The position numbers were made by a program, and so were the translations under genes. A DNA stretch of 64,000 nucleotides from Ruminococcus sp. (GTDB taxonomy: Bacteria; Bacillota; Clostridia; Oscillospirales; Ruminococcaceae): positions 1 to 64,000 of the forward strand of contig JAFXSC010000012.1 of assembly GCA_017525915.1 (NCBI GenBank), in the 5' to 3' direction. Numbering within the stretch: the first letter of the stretch is position 1; the number at the start of each line of letters is the position of its first letter. This document shows, piece by piece, positions 43,776-52,154 of this stretch. The notes under the pieces are model-generated. The model was not told the origin of the DNA. It was given only the letters and a program-made list of their open reading frames with translations, and did not search any database.

Positions 43776-45557
43776 ATGCAGGAATTCCTCAATGAGAAAA
43801 TGTACAGCATCGGAAGGGCAGTCGTTGACGGCAGCCTCCACACCCAGAGCGCCGACGAAAAGTTTTTCAGCTACTTCGGAAACGACGTTATTTATTCGAT
43901 AAGGCGTACCATTGACGATGAGGACTATCCCCGCATCGCCGACTGCATAAAGAATGCCGACACTAATATCCCCAGTAAGACCGTTATCCGTATGAAGGGA
44001 CTGAACGGCTATCTGCGCTGGATATCTGCAACAGTCCGCAGACTTCCCGGCGTGTCTGGCGAGCCGCTTTACAGCATATCCTTCAGCGATGTTTTCTCCC
44101 TCGAAGCCCTCGCTTACAGCCGTGAACGGTCGCTGTCCGAATACCGCAACTTTCTCAGTCTCATCAGTGACCTCGCATTTGATTACTCCTTCGAGACTAA
44201 AAAGCTTCGTATCTATATGTTCAGCTGCTTCCGCGAGATTCCCCTCGTTAACGAGGAACTCGAAAGCTGGCGGCTCGGCTGCATAAGCTCCGGTTTTGTC
44301 ACCTCGCGTTACATCGAGACCTTCAACACACTTTGCAGAGATATCCGGAGCGGCGTTTACCGCTTCGACTATGAGATAGAGACCTCCGCCCTCACTCAGG
44401 GCAGAGCGCGTGAGCTGTGCCTTTTCCGCGGCATCACGCTGTTTGACGACCCGGACGCAAAAAGGGTCTGCGGCACAATCTCAGTCATAAGCTCGCGTCA
44501 GAAAAGCAAGGACGTCAACCTTGCGCTCGAAGCCAACAAGGACTCCCTCTCCGGTCTGCTCAACAAGCGCGCAGTCAGTGCCTTCGCCGAGGAGATGATA
44601 GCCTCCAAGCCTTCCTGCAACGTAAACCTCGTTATCCTCGACATCGACGACTTCACCGGCGTCAACAACAGCTACGGGCATTTGTTCGGTGACGAGGTGA
44701 TATACACCATCGCCGTCATCATCAGGAACGAGATAGGTACGCGCGGATTTGCAGGCAGGATAAGCGGCGGCGGCTTCCTGATAGTCCTTGAGAACACCCG
44801 TGACGAGGAAGACCTCCGCAGTGTTCTCCGGGCGATACGTTCCAAGACCGAGGCAGCTTTTTCCGACCGTTTTGAGAACTTCCGGCTTACCTGTTCAATG
44901 GGCATCTCAACATATCCCGTTGACAGCACCGACTACAACGAGCTGTTCATGCAGGCGGACAAAGCCCTGTTTATCGCGCAGGAAAAGGGCAGGAACCGCT
45001 ATGTCATCTACGATATCAACAAACACGGTCCTGTTGAAAAGGACGCCGAGAAGAAGATAGTCTACCTAAGCCGCAAGGACGGCGCTTCCGAGAAGCTGAG
45101 CTTTGCCGGACAGCTTGCCGAGAGCCTTGTATTCGGACGTCTGCCGGACATCTCCGTCCTCCTTGAACAGATTCGCACACAGTTCGGTATCGACGATATA
45201 TGTGTGTTTGCAGGCAATGACATGGGGCTTATCCTCAGCTGCGGCAACGCCTCCTCGAAGAACGCCTCCTACCTGTTCACCAACCGCTATACTGAGCATT
45301 TTTCCGGCGACGGTATATTCGTCATCGACAACGTTGACGAGCTCGAAGGCAGGGACGACAACGCATTTTCGCAGCTTTCTGCCCAGAACATCGGCGGAGC
45401 TGTGCAGTACCTCATGACGGAGGACAGCATGATAAAGGGAATGATATCGTTCTGCTATATATCGCGCTTCAAGAAGTGGTCAGTGTCGGACATCAACTAT
45501 TTTGCGATAATCGGGCGCATCATAACGGCGCTCCTCAAAAAGCAGGCGTACATCTGA
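43776..45557 (+). CDS. Degenerate GGDEF-domain signalling protein
   Basis: 593 aa without membrane segments; GGGAGG upstream. A PAS-like N-terminus (about 1-120), a second sensory region (125-245), a GGDEF-type domain (about 250-420), and a C-terminal GAF-like region (about 450-590). The GGDEF domain shows VILDIDDFTGVNNSYGHLFGDE, but the active site reads GRISGGGFLIVLEN, with Gly in place of the catalytic Glu/Asp pair. It is probably not a cyclase but may bind c-di-GMP or GTP as a sensor. Confidence 0.9.
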   Translation: MQEFLNEKMYSIGRAVVDGSLHTQSADEKFFSYFGNDVIYSIRRTIDDEDYPRIADCIKNADTNIPSKTVIRMKGLNGYLRWISATVRRLPGVSGEPLYSISFSDVFSLEALAYSRERSLSEYRNFLSLISDLAFDYSFETKKLRIYMFSCFREIPLVNEELESWRLGCISSGFVTSRYIETFNTLCRDIRSGVYRFDYEIETSALTQGRARELCLFRGITLFDDPDAKRVCGTISVISSRQKSKDVNLALEANKDSLSGLLNKRAVSAFAEEMIASKPSCNVNLVILDIDDFTGVNNSYGHLFGDEVIYTIAVIIRNEIGTRGFAGRISGGGFLIVLENTRDEEDLRSVLRAIRSKTEAAFSDRFENFRLTCSMGISTYPVDSTDYNELFMQADKALFIAQEKGRNRYVIYDINKHGPVEKDAEKKIVYLSRKDGASEKLSFAGQLAESLVFGRLPDISVLLEQIRTQFGIDDICVFAGNDMGLILSCGNASSKNASYLFTNRYTEHFSGDGIFVIDNVDELEGRDDNAFSQLSAQNIGGAVQYLMTEDSMIKGMISFCYISRFKKWSVSDINYFAIIGRIITALLKKQAYI

Positions 45558-45614
45558 GCTTGTCAGTATAATTAAAAAAGCCGCACATAAGCAGGACGCT
45601 GATATAGAAATTTT

Positions 45615-45657
45615 ACGCCATAGTATTTCTGACAATCAGTCGGAAGTACTATGGCGT
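45615..45657 (+). terminator. Long inverted repeat after the GGDEF gene
   Basis: ACGCCATAGTA (45615-45625) and TACTATGGCGT (45647-45657) form a perfect 11-bp stem around a 21-nt loop. It is followed by TTTCTATTG, so termination would be weak. It may instead be a remnant of a small repeat element. Confidence 0.45.
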
Positions 45658-45662
45658 TTCTA

Positions 45663-45691
45663 TTGACAATACAACGATGCACTGCTATAAT
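45663..45691 (+). promoter_or_regulatory. Promoter of the acetyltransferase gene
   Basis: Perfect TTGACA (45663-45668) and TATAAT (45686-45691) with 17 bp between, 36 bp before the ATG. Confidence 0.88.
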
Positions 45692-45727
45692 TGTTACTAT
45701 CATAAATCTGATTTTACGGAGGCAAGA

Positions 45728-46168
45728 ATGATAATACCTGTAAACGAACAGAATATAAAGGATGCCGCAAATATCCATTCTATATCCTGGAGAGAATCAC
45801 ATAGAGATTTTTGTACTCCGGAATTTATAGAGCTCCATTCACCAGAACGACAACTGAGGTATATACGTGATAAGATGAATAAAGGAACCAAGTTCTTCAT
45901 ACTTGAAGATGAAGATCCTGTGGGTGTCGTTTCTGTAACAGACAGCTTGATCGAAGATCTTTATGTCCTCCCGGAAAAGCAGAATATGGGATATGGAACG
46001 AAATTGCTTCTGTTTGCAGTCGGTCAATGTCCGAATACTCCCTCATTATGGATCCTTGAGAACAACGTAAATGCGGAAAGGCTTTATTGCCGTATGGGCT
46101 TTACGAAAACCGGTAGGAGCAATGCGATTACCGATAAACTCGCTGAGATCGAACTGGTATTGGGATAG
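45728..46168 (+). CDS. GNAT-family N-acetyltransferase
   Basis: 146 aa from MIIPVNEQNIKDAANIHS with GGAGG upstream. The acetyl-CoA-binding region is IEDLYVLPEKQNMGYGTKLLLFA (Q/RxxGxG/A type), followed by LWILENNVNAERLYCRMGF, the usual C-terminal GNAT motif. The substrate cannot be told. Single-gene unit with its own promoter; codon usage looks more AT-rich than its neighbours, which may hint at transfer. Confidence 0.85.
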   Translation: MIIPVNEQNIKDAANIHSISWRESHRDFCTPEFIELHSPERQLRYIRDKMNKGTKFFILEDEDPVGVVSVTDSLIEDLYVLPEKQNMGYGTKLLLFAVGQCPNTPSLWILENNVNAERLYCRMGFTKTGRSNAITDKLAEIELVLG

Positions 46169-46208
46169 ATAAATCTTTATTTATCTTATCAGTCGCATAA
46201 AATATAAT

Positions 46209-46238
46209 GCCCCCGAGCATTTTGAAATGCTCGGGGGC
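46209..46238. terminator. Terminator between the acetyltransferase and rplA
   Basis: GCCCCCGAGCATTT/AAATGCTCGGGGGC, a very stable hairpin between convergent genes. The sequence after it on the minus strand (ATTATATTTT) supports termination of the ribosomal operon. Confidence 0.8.
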
Positions 46239-46286
46239 AAAACTTCTATTCAGGTATCAGCATTAACGTGCGGCTTTCTTGTTTCA

Positions 46287-46982
46287 TCAAACTCCGTACT
46301 TTGCAGTAGCAACCGGAACTCCGGGACCCATAGTAGAAGTTACTGTGCAGCTCTTGAGGTAAGTACCCTTTGCAGCAGCAGGCTTTGCCTTTACGATAGC
46401 TTCCATAAGTGTAGCGAAGTTCTCTTCGAGCTTAGCAGCACCGAATGAAGCCTTGCCGATCGGGCAGTGAATGATGTTGGTCTTGTCGAGACGGTACTCG
46501 ATCTTACCAGCCTTAGCCTCTGTTACAGCCTTTGCAACATCGGGAGTAACTGTACCAGCCTTCGGGTTCGGCATAAGTCCGCGGGGTCCGAGAACCTTAC
46601 CGAGACGGCCTACGAGGCCCATCATGTCGGGTGAAGCAACAACTACGTCGAAGTCCATCCAGTTTTCCTTCATGATCTTGTCAACGAGATCCTGACCGCC
46701 TACATACTCAGCGCCGGCAGCCTGAGCAGCCTCATACTTGTCCTCCTTGCAGAATACGCAAACGCGAACTGTCTTACCTGTACCGTTAGGGAGAACAACA
46801 GCACCTCTTACCTGCTGGTCAGCGTGACGTGAATCAACGCCGAGACGCACATGAGCCTCGATAGTCTCATCGAACTTAGCCTTTGCATTCTTGCAGACGA
46901 GATCAAGAGCCTCTGTGGAATCATACTGCTTTGCATAATCAACAGCCTTTGCGCTGTCAACATATTTCTTGCCGTGTTTCAT
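46287..46982 (-). CDS. rplA: Ribosomal protein L1
   Basis: 231 aa of normal length. Signatures: [27 protein letters not shown], the [25 protein letters not shown] block that is diagnostic of L1, and [11 protein letters not shown]. It binds 23S rRNA at the L1 stalk and usually represses its own mRNA. The 117-bp gap to rplK contains an inverted repeat around CCGGGTACAATAATCCCGG on the minus strand, which could be part of such control (inference). Confidence 0.97.
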   Translation of the reverse strand: MKHGKKYVDSAKAVDYAKQYDSTEALDLVCKNAKAKFDETIEAHVRLGVDSRHADQQVRGAVVLPNGTGKTVRVCVFCKEDKYEAAQAAGAEYVGGQDLVDKIMKENWMDFDVVVASPDMMGLVGRLGKVLGPRGLMPNPKAGTVTPDVAKAVTEAKAGKIEYRLDKTNIIHCPIGKASFGAAKLEENFATLMEAIVKAKPAAAKGTYLKSCTVTSTMGPGVPVATAKYGV

Positions 46983-47099
46983 TATATTTCCTCCTATTTA
47001 AGTGGTAATACCGGGATTATTGTACCCGGTTAGCGGAATTTTCCTCCCACCAATAGAACTCTGAACGGGACTGTGTCCCTTCATCATTCAATAATTTGA

Positions 47100-47525
47100 T
47101 TAGTCAACAACTACAACGCCCATTGAACGAGCTGTACCAGCGATCATGCTCATAGCTGCCTCGAGTGAACCTGCGTTGAGGTCAGGCATCTTTGTCTCTG
47201 CGATCTTCTGGATCTGTTCCTTAGTGATATTTGCGACCTTGGTCTTGTTCGGAACACCTGAACCGCTCTCGATATTGCAAGCCTTCTTGATGAGGACTGC
47301 TGCGGGAGGAGTCTTGGTGATGAAGGAGAATGAACGGTCTGCGTATACAGTGATAACAACAGGGATTATCATACCGATCTCGTTCTTTGTTCTCTCATTG
47401 AATTCCTTTGTGAATGCCATGATGTTTACGCCGTGCTGACCGAGTGCCGGACCAACAGGCGGTGCAGGAGTAGCCTTTCCTGCTGCGATCTGAAGCTTAA
47501 TGTAGCCAACTACTTTCTGTGCCAT
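47100..47525 (-). CDS. rplK: Ribosomal protein L11
   Basis: 141 aa from [18 protein letters not shown] upstream. [24 protein letters not shown] and [19 protein letters not shown] are the L11 landmarks. It forms the GTPase-associated centre with 23S rRNA. The open frame extends 13 residues further upstream, without a ribosome site. Confidence 0.97.
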   Translation of the reverse strand: MAQKVVGYIKLQIAAGKATPAPPVGPALGQHGVNIMAFTKEFNERTKNEIGMIIPVVITVYADRSFSFITKTPPAAVLIKKACNIESGSGVPNKTKVANITKEQIQKIAETKMPDLNAGSLEAAMSMIAGTARSMGVVVVD

Positions 47526-47636
47526 GTATTCGCACCTCCATAAATGTGGTAAATGGCGAGGCAAGAATTATTTTACCTCTCCCACTGAAGTCTCTGCGGA
47601 CTTCGTTTTGACCTTTGGGATACAGCCTGTGCTGTA

Positions 47637-48164
47637 TCAGTCCTCCACTGTAACTACCTGACTGATAGGAAGTGTAGTGGGGGTCTCGCGGCCGAACATT
47701 GAGACCAGAAGGTCTACCGTGCGGTCCTCGAGGTTGATGTTCTGAACGATACCGATGAAGCCGTCCATAGCGGTACCCGAGATCTGAACTCTGTCGCCGA
47801 CCTTGAAATTGACCTCGACCGAGGAAACATCAATGCCGAAGAGCTTCATAACCTCCTCCTCAGTGAGGGGAGTGGGCTCGGAAGCCGGACCTACGAAGCC
47901 TGTGCAGCCTCTGGTATTTCTTACTACATACCATGAATCATCTGTAACGATCATCTTGACAAGAACGTAACCGGGATAGGTCTTGCGTTCGATGTCTTTA
48001 GTTTTTCCGTCGGTGATCTCGCTCACCTTTTCTGTGGGAACTCTAACTTCCTGAATGAGATCGTGGAGCTTACGGTTTTCAACGACCTTCTCAATATTCT
48101 GGGCGACCTTGTTTTCATAGCCTGAATAGGTGTGGATAACATACCACTTAGCCGTTTCCGACAT
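47637..48164 (-). CDS. nusG: Transcription antitermination factor NusG
   Basis: 175 aa: N-terminal NGN domain (KWYVIHTYSGYENKVAQNIEK, PGYVLVKM, VRNTRGCTGFVG) and C-terminal KOW domain (FKVGDRVQISGTAMDGFIGIV). It binds RNA polymerase and couples it to Rho or ribosomes. Located between secE and rplK as in most bacteria. Confidence 0.97.
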   Translation of the reverse strand: MSETAKWYVIHTYSGYENKVAQNIEKVVENRKLHDLIQEVRVPTEKVSEITDGKTKDIERKTYPGYVLVKMIVTDDSWYVVRNTRGCTGFVGPASEPTPLTEEEVMKLFGIDVSSVEVNFKVGDRVQISGTAMDGFIGIVQNINLEDRTVDLLVSMFGRETPTTLPISQVVTVED

Positions 48165-48191
48165 ACTGATCCTCCTTAGACTTCCTTTAGA

Positions 48192-48572
48192 TTAGTGATA
48201 GATAGCGCGGAACAGTGCAAGGAATCCCTCGTCGAGCGCACCGACAACGGCTGCTGACAGTACAATAACTCCGACAACTACGGAAGTATTGTTTGCGACC
48301 GTTTTCTTTGTGGGCCATACGACCTTCTTGAATTCGATCTTGAGGTCCCTGAACCACTTGCGGATCTTACCGGGCTCCTTCTTTTTAGAAGCCTGCGAGC
48401 TCTCCTTTGCTTTCTTGGGGGCAGACTTAGCCGTTTCCTTGGCTTCCTTAGCGGCAGCCTTGGCGTTTTCCTTTTCCTCTTTCAAAGAATCCTGTACTGC
48501 TTCTTCAGCAGTGTCCTTGACTTCTTTCAGAGAATCCTGAACCTTTTCCTTCTTGGAAGAGTTTTTAGCCAT
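48192..48572 (-). CDS. secE: Preprotein translocase subunit SecE
   Basis: 126 aa. An unusually long Lys/Glu/Ala-rich N-terminal extension (about 65 residues, repeated KE..KDTAEEAVQDSL) precedes the conserved amphipathic helix (FRDLKIEFKKVVWPTKK) and a single membrane span (TSVVVGVIVLSAAVVGALD). Typical short bacterial SecE is about 60-70 aa. Confidence 0.94.
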   Translation of the reverse strand: MAKNSSKKEKVQDSLKEVKDTAEEAVQDSLKEEKENAKAAAKEAKETAKSAPKKAKESSQASKKKEPGKIRKWFRDLKIEFKKVVWPTKKTVANNTSVVVGVIVLSAAVVGALDEGFLALFRAIYH

Positions 48573-48590
48573 TAGAAATGCTCCCTCCGA

Positions 48591-48740
48591 TCACTTGGTT
48601 TCCTTGTGAAGAGTGTGTTTGCGGCAGAACTTGCAGTGTTTCATCATTTCGATTCTGTCCGGGTCATTCTTCTTGTTCTTCTTGGAAACATAGTTGCGCT
48701 GCTTGCATTCGGTACAAGCCAAAGTAACCTTTACTCTCAT
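48591..48740 (-). CDS. rpmG: Ribosomal protein L33
   Basis: 49 aa read directly from the minus strand. It starts [21 protein letters not shown] and ends [16 protein letters not shown], with four Cys in two CxxC pairs (zinc-binding L33 form). GGAGG is upstream. First gene of the secE-nusG-rplK-rplA operon. Confidence 0.96.
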   Translation of the reverse strand: MRVKVTLACTECKQRNYVSKKNKKNDPDRIEMMKHCKFCRKHTLHKETK

Positions 48741-48840
48741 ATCGGCACCTCCTGAATTATTACTTCCTCCGGCATAGCGGAGGTAGGTTGTTTGCCTCCC
48801 TCATGGGGCAAAAAAATAATACCCCAAACGAGGTATAATT

Positions 48841-48869
48841 ATTATATCACATTATTCCGGGCTTGTCAA
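48841..48869 (-). promoter_or_regulatory. Promoter of the rpmG-secE-nusG-rplKA operon
   Basis: On the minus strand perfect TTGACA (48864-48869) and TATAAT (48841-48846) with a 17-bp spacer, about 100 bp before rpmG. Confidence 0.9.
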
Positions 48870-48974
48870 GCCTTTTTTGCATTTTTTGCTGTTTGAGCCG
48901 CTGACTTGCAGGGACGGATATTATCCGTCCTCTGCACTGCTGCTATTTGGATCACCGGGAGCGGTGTCCCCTGC

Positions 48975-49919
48975 TCACTTCTTTAAGTTAGCCTTTACGG
49001 TCTTAACAATATTCTCAGCGGAAAGTCCGAACTCCTTCAGAAGGTCAACAGCCGGACCGGAGTGACCGAATTCGTCGTTCACGCCTATCTTCACTACCCT
49101 GACGGGACAGCACTCAGTTACAGCTTCAGCAACAGCCGAGCCAAGTCCGCCTATGATGCTGTGCTCCTCTGCGGTAACGATAAGACCTGTCTCCTTAGCG
49201 CACTTGCAGATGAGCTCCCTATCAAGCGGCTTGATGGTGTGGATATTCACTACTCTTGCGGAAATACCGTCAGCTTCGAGAACTTTTGCAGCTTCGAGAG
49301 CCTCATTGACGAGAAGTCCGGTAGCCACGATAGTCACATCTTTTCCGTCACGGAGAGTAACACCCTTGCCTATCTCGAACTTATAGGTCGCCGCGTCGTT
49401 GATGACCGGCACTGCAAGACGTCCGAAGCGCATATATACCGGACCGTTGAAGTCGAGGGCAGCTTTCACGGCAGCCTTTGCCTCAACATCGTCGCAGGGA
49501 TTGATAACAGTCATGCCGGGGATAGTCCTCATGAGGGCAATATCCTCGTTGCACTGGTGGGTTGCACCGTCCTCACCAACGGATATACCTGCGTGAGTAG
49601 CACCTATCTTCACATTGAGGTGGGGATAGCCGATGGAATTGCGGACTATCTCATATGCTCTGCCGGCAGCAAACATTGCAAAGGTCGAAGCAAAGGGTAT
49701 CTTTCCGCAGGAAGCAAGTCCTGCCGCAACGCCCATCATATTTGCCTCAGCGATACCGCAGTCGAAGAAGCGCTCCGGGTGAGCCTTCTTGAAAATGCCT
49801 GTCTTGGTGGCAGCAGCGAGGTCAGCATCGAGGACAACGAGGTCTTTATACTCAGCTGCAAGGTCTCTGAGAGCCTCACCGTAGCTCTCTCTGGTAGCCT
49901 TCTTGATAACATCTGCCAT
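48975..49919 (-). CDS. Transketolase, C-terminal subunit
   Basis: 314 aa from MADVIKKATRESYGEAL. Pyrimidine-binding domain (VVLDADLAAATKT, ERFFDCGIAEANMMGVAAGLA, TFAMFAAGRAYEIVRNSI, THAGISVGEDGATHQ) and the transketolase C-terminal domain. Together with the preceding gene it makes the split transketolase of Clostridia, serving the non-oxidative pentose phosphate pathway, where pentoses from xylan and arabinan enter. Confidence 0.95.
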   Translation of the reverse strand: MADVIKKATRESYGEALRDLAAEYKDLVVLDADLAAATKTGIFKKAHPERFFDCGIAEANMMGVAAGLASCGKIPFASTFAMFAAGRAYEIVRNSIGYPHLNVKIGATHAGISVGEDGATHQCNEDIALMRTIPGMTVINPCDDVEAKAAVKAALDFNGPVYMRFGRLAVPVINDAATYKFEIGKGVTLRDGKDVTIVATGLLVNEALEAAKVLEADGISARVVNIHTIKPLDRELICKCAKETGLIVTAEEHSIIGGLGSAVAEAVTECCPVRVVKIGVNDEFGHSGPAVDLLKEFGLSAENIVKTVKANLKK

Positions 49920-49923
49920 AGTC

Positions 49924-50763
49924 TTAGTCCTCCAATCCTGCAAGCTGAGCCCTGAGCTCTGACATTGCCTGTTCATACTGTTCCTTGTTAGGCGCTGCAC
50001 CATGCCAGCTTACCTGATTTTCCATGAAGGAAACGCCCTTGCCCTTTACGGACTTCTGGATTATAGCGACAGGCTTTCCCTTTACGGTATCAGCCTCCGC
50101 GAAGGCAGCCTCTATGCTGTCGAAATCGTGGGCATCCATAGTTATAACGTGCCAGCCGAAAGCGGCGAACTTGTCTGTGATGGGCTCGGGAGAGCATACC
50201 TCGGTTATCTTGCCGTCGATCTGGAGACCGTTGTTGTCAACAACAGCGATGAGGTTATCGAGCTTGTAGTGAGCTGCGAACATTGCAGCCTCCCATACCT
50301 GACCCTCCTCGATCTCGCCGTCGCCGAGAACGGTATATACTCTGTAAGACTTATTGTCGAGCTTTCCGGCAAGAGCCATTCCGCAGGCAGCGGAGATGCC
50401 CTGTCCGAGTGAGCCGCTGGACATATCTATACCGGGGGTATGGATACAAGGGTGTCCCTGAAGCATAGCACCGATGTGACGGAGGGACTTCAGTTCCTCC
50501 TCAGGGAAATATCCCTTCTGTGTAAGCACCGCATAGAGCGCAGGAGCAGTATGTCCCTTCGAGAGCACGAAGCGGTCTCTGTCAGCGTCCTCAGGAGCCT
50601 TCGGATCAACGTTCATTCTGTCAAAGTACAGATAGGTCAGTAGATCGCTTATTGAGAGCGAACCGCCGGGGTGTCCCGATTTAGCGTTATAGGTGCCTTC
50701 AATAACGCCCATTCTGACCTTGCAGGCTGTTTTCTGCAATTCCTTTTTTGTTTTAGCGTCCAT
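49924..50763 (-). CDS. Transketolase, N-terminal subunit
   Basis: 279 aa thiamin-pyrophosphate-binding half: SGHPGGSLSISDLLTYLYF, LSKGHTAPALYAVL, DMSSGSLGQGISAACGMALAGK, and the TPP/Mg motif LGDGEIEEGQVWEAAMFA...VVDNNGLQ. The downstream subunit starts 4 bases after its stop, so both are made together. Confidence 0.96.
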   Translation of the reverse strand: MDAKTKKELQKTACKVRMGVIEGTYNAKSGHPGGSLSISDLLTYLYFDRMNVDPKAPEDADRDRFVLSKGHTAPALYAVLTQKGYFPEEELKSLRHIGAMLQGHPCIHTPGIDMSSGSLGQGISAACGMALAGKLDNKSYRVYTVLGDGEIEEGQVWEAAMFAAHYKLDNLIAVVDNNGLQIDGKITEVCSPEPITDKFAAFGWHVITMDAHDFDSIEAAFAEADTVKGKPVAIIQKSVKGKGVSFMENQVSWHGAAPNKEQYEQAMSELRAQLAGLED

Positions 50764-50775
50764 AATTACCTCCGG

Positions 50776-50835
50776 GTTATATATTAGTTTTTAGTGCTTA
50801 GTGCATAGTGCTTAGCTGCGCTGTCCGCTTGCGCG
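50776..50835. repeat. Dispersed repeat, TTAGTGCTTAGTGCATAGTGC type
   Basis: TTAGTGCTTAGTGCATAGTGCTTAGC followed by a CCGCTTGCGCGGGC hairpin. It lies between the lipoprotein and transketolase genes and shares its style with 7835-7895 and 31313-31375. Confidence 0.5.
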
Positions 50836-50847
50836 GGCAGATCTGGA

Positions 50848-52140
50848 TCAGCCATTGAATACTATCTCGGATATACAGGTGTCGCTGTACTTCGAGCGCG
50901 AGGAATCAACGTCCTTTATCACAAAATCATAGCAGTCCCACTGGATATAGCCAACGGGTATCGACCTTCTGTATCTCGTATTGTAATTCGTCGGCAGATA
51001 ATACGTCATATCCTTTACGCCCTCCGGCGCGATGTCCATAGCGAGCGGACGGCAGTTCTTGTAGAAGCCTTCCTCGCTCGTCATAAGTCCGCCATATACC
51101 GTGATAAACTTACATTCCATAAGCCTTGATGACCTGAGCGTCACCGACTGGTCTATGCCGACATCGGTCGAGCCCTCGCACCAGCAGGTGTCGAGCCTTC
51201 CGTCTATCAGATTGGCGGGACCGTAGGTGTACTTTATCCCATTATAAGTGATATCATCATGGGATGACGATGCGCTCGCCGAAAAGTCCGAGGTATCTAT
51301 CCTCGGGGAATAGATAATGCTTATAACCCTGAGCTGCGGGTCATAGGTCTTTATGTCAGCAGGAGCAATATCTCTCGACCCGCCGCCTGCGATACGGCCT
51401 GCGTCTACTGCTTTCTTTATCGCATCGGTATACTCGAAGTGCAGTCCGACTATGCAGTCATTATTGTAGATGTTGAGATAGTAATAAGCCACGGACGAGG
51501 GCTCATAGCAGACCGTCTGTCCGAGATCGCTGACGTGTACCGGGAAGTCGCCGATTATCTTAGCGCAGTCGCTGTACTTCATGCCGACCCTGAATTCATC
51601 GAAAACACCGCTGCTGTAATTGATCTTTATGACCTTATTACTGCTCTTTGCGGCTTTCTCGCGTATTTCGGCGTACTTGTCATTCGGGAAGCCGTCCTCG
51701 TTCCAGTAGGAGTCCCATGTATGATCCTCGAAGCTGAAATCAACGTCAGGGAGCTTCTTGTAGTTGTAAATGCGGTAGTGTCCCATCATGCCGTCAGAAT
51801 AGATCTCATAGCCGCTTCCGAGCAGCTCCGCTATATCGGAAACAGACATACCTATCATATCAGATGCGTCTATACATATCTCTCCCGAATCCCCGGGAAC
51901 AGTCGCAAGCTCGCTCGGCTTCTCGGTAGTAGTCTCGGTTCTCTGCGAGATACCGCCGCTCTTACCTGTTTCGGGCTCAGTCTGAGCCTCGGTCGTATCC
52001 TCAGCCGTGATATCCTCGATCTCGTCCGATGCGGCAGGTATACCGCTTTCGCTGTTATCGTCCTCGGTGTCTCCGCAGGCAGTCAGCAAAGTGCCGGCAA
52101 GCCCGAGCGAGAGTATCATTGCGATAATTCTTTTATTCAT
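50848..52140 (-). CDS. Lipoprotein with C-terminal discoidin-like domain (paralogue 1)
   Basis: 430 aa with lipoprotein signal MNKRIIAMILSLGLAGTLLTAC and a Glu/Thr/Ser-rich spacer. Then comes a domain resembling the N-terminal part of its paralogue (MSVSDIAELLGSGYEIYSDG, GMKYSDCAKIIGDFP), then a C-terminal beta-sandwich (YTYGPANLIDGRLDTCWCEG..FITVYGG..GFYKNCRPLAMD). The sandwich resembles NADase-type or F5/8-type glycan-binding domains. It should sit on the cell surface and may bind a carbohydrate or protein; no catalytic motif. Confidence 0.88.
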   Translation of the reverse strand: MNKRIIAMILSLGLAGTLLTACGDTEDDNSESGIPAASDEIEDITAEDTTEAQTEPETGKSGGISQRTETTTEKPSELATVPGDSGEICIDASDMIGMSVSDIAELLGSGYEIYSDGMMGHYRIYNYKKLPDVDFSFEDHTWDSYWNEDGFPNDKYAEIREKAAKSSNKVIKINYSSGVFDEFRVGMKYSDCAKIIGDFPVHVSDLGQTVCYEPSSVAYYYLNIYNNDCIVGLHFEYTDAIKKAVDAGRIAGGGSRDIAPADIKTYDPQLRVISIIYSPRIDTSDFSASASSSHDDITYNGIKYTYGPANLIDGRLDTCWCEGSTDVGIDQSVTLRSSRLMECKFITVYGGLMTSEEGFYKNCRPLAMDIAPEGVKDMTYYLPTNYNTRYRRSIPVGYIQWDCYDFVIKDVDSSRSKYSDTCISEIVFNG

Positions 52141-52154
52141 ATTTCCCTCCCCGT

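Noticed and set aside
48912-48930. Palindrome GGACGGATATTATCCGTCC near the transketolase end as an operator
   Set aside because: Perfect palindrome, but it lies downstream of the gene and before the divergent promoter without matching copies; could be chance or a weak terminator, so not called.
49062-49955. 297-aa plus-strand frame opposite the transketolase subunit
   Set aside because: Antisense shadow of a conserved enzyme, no supporting features.
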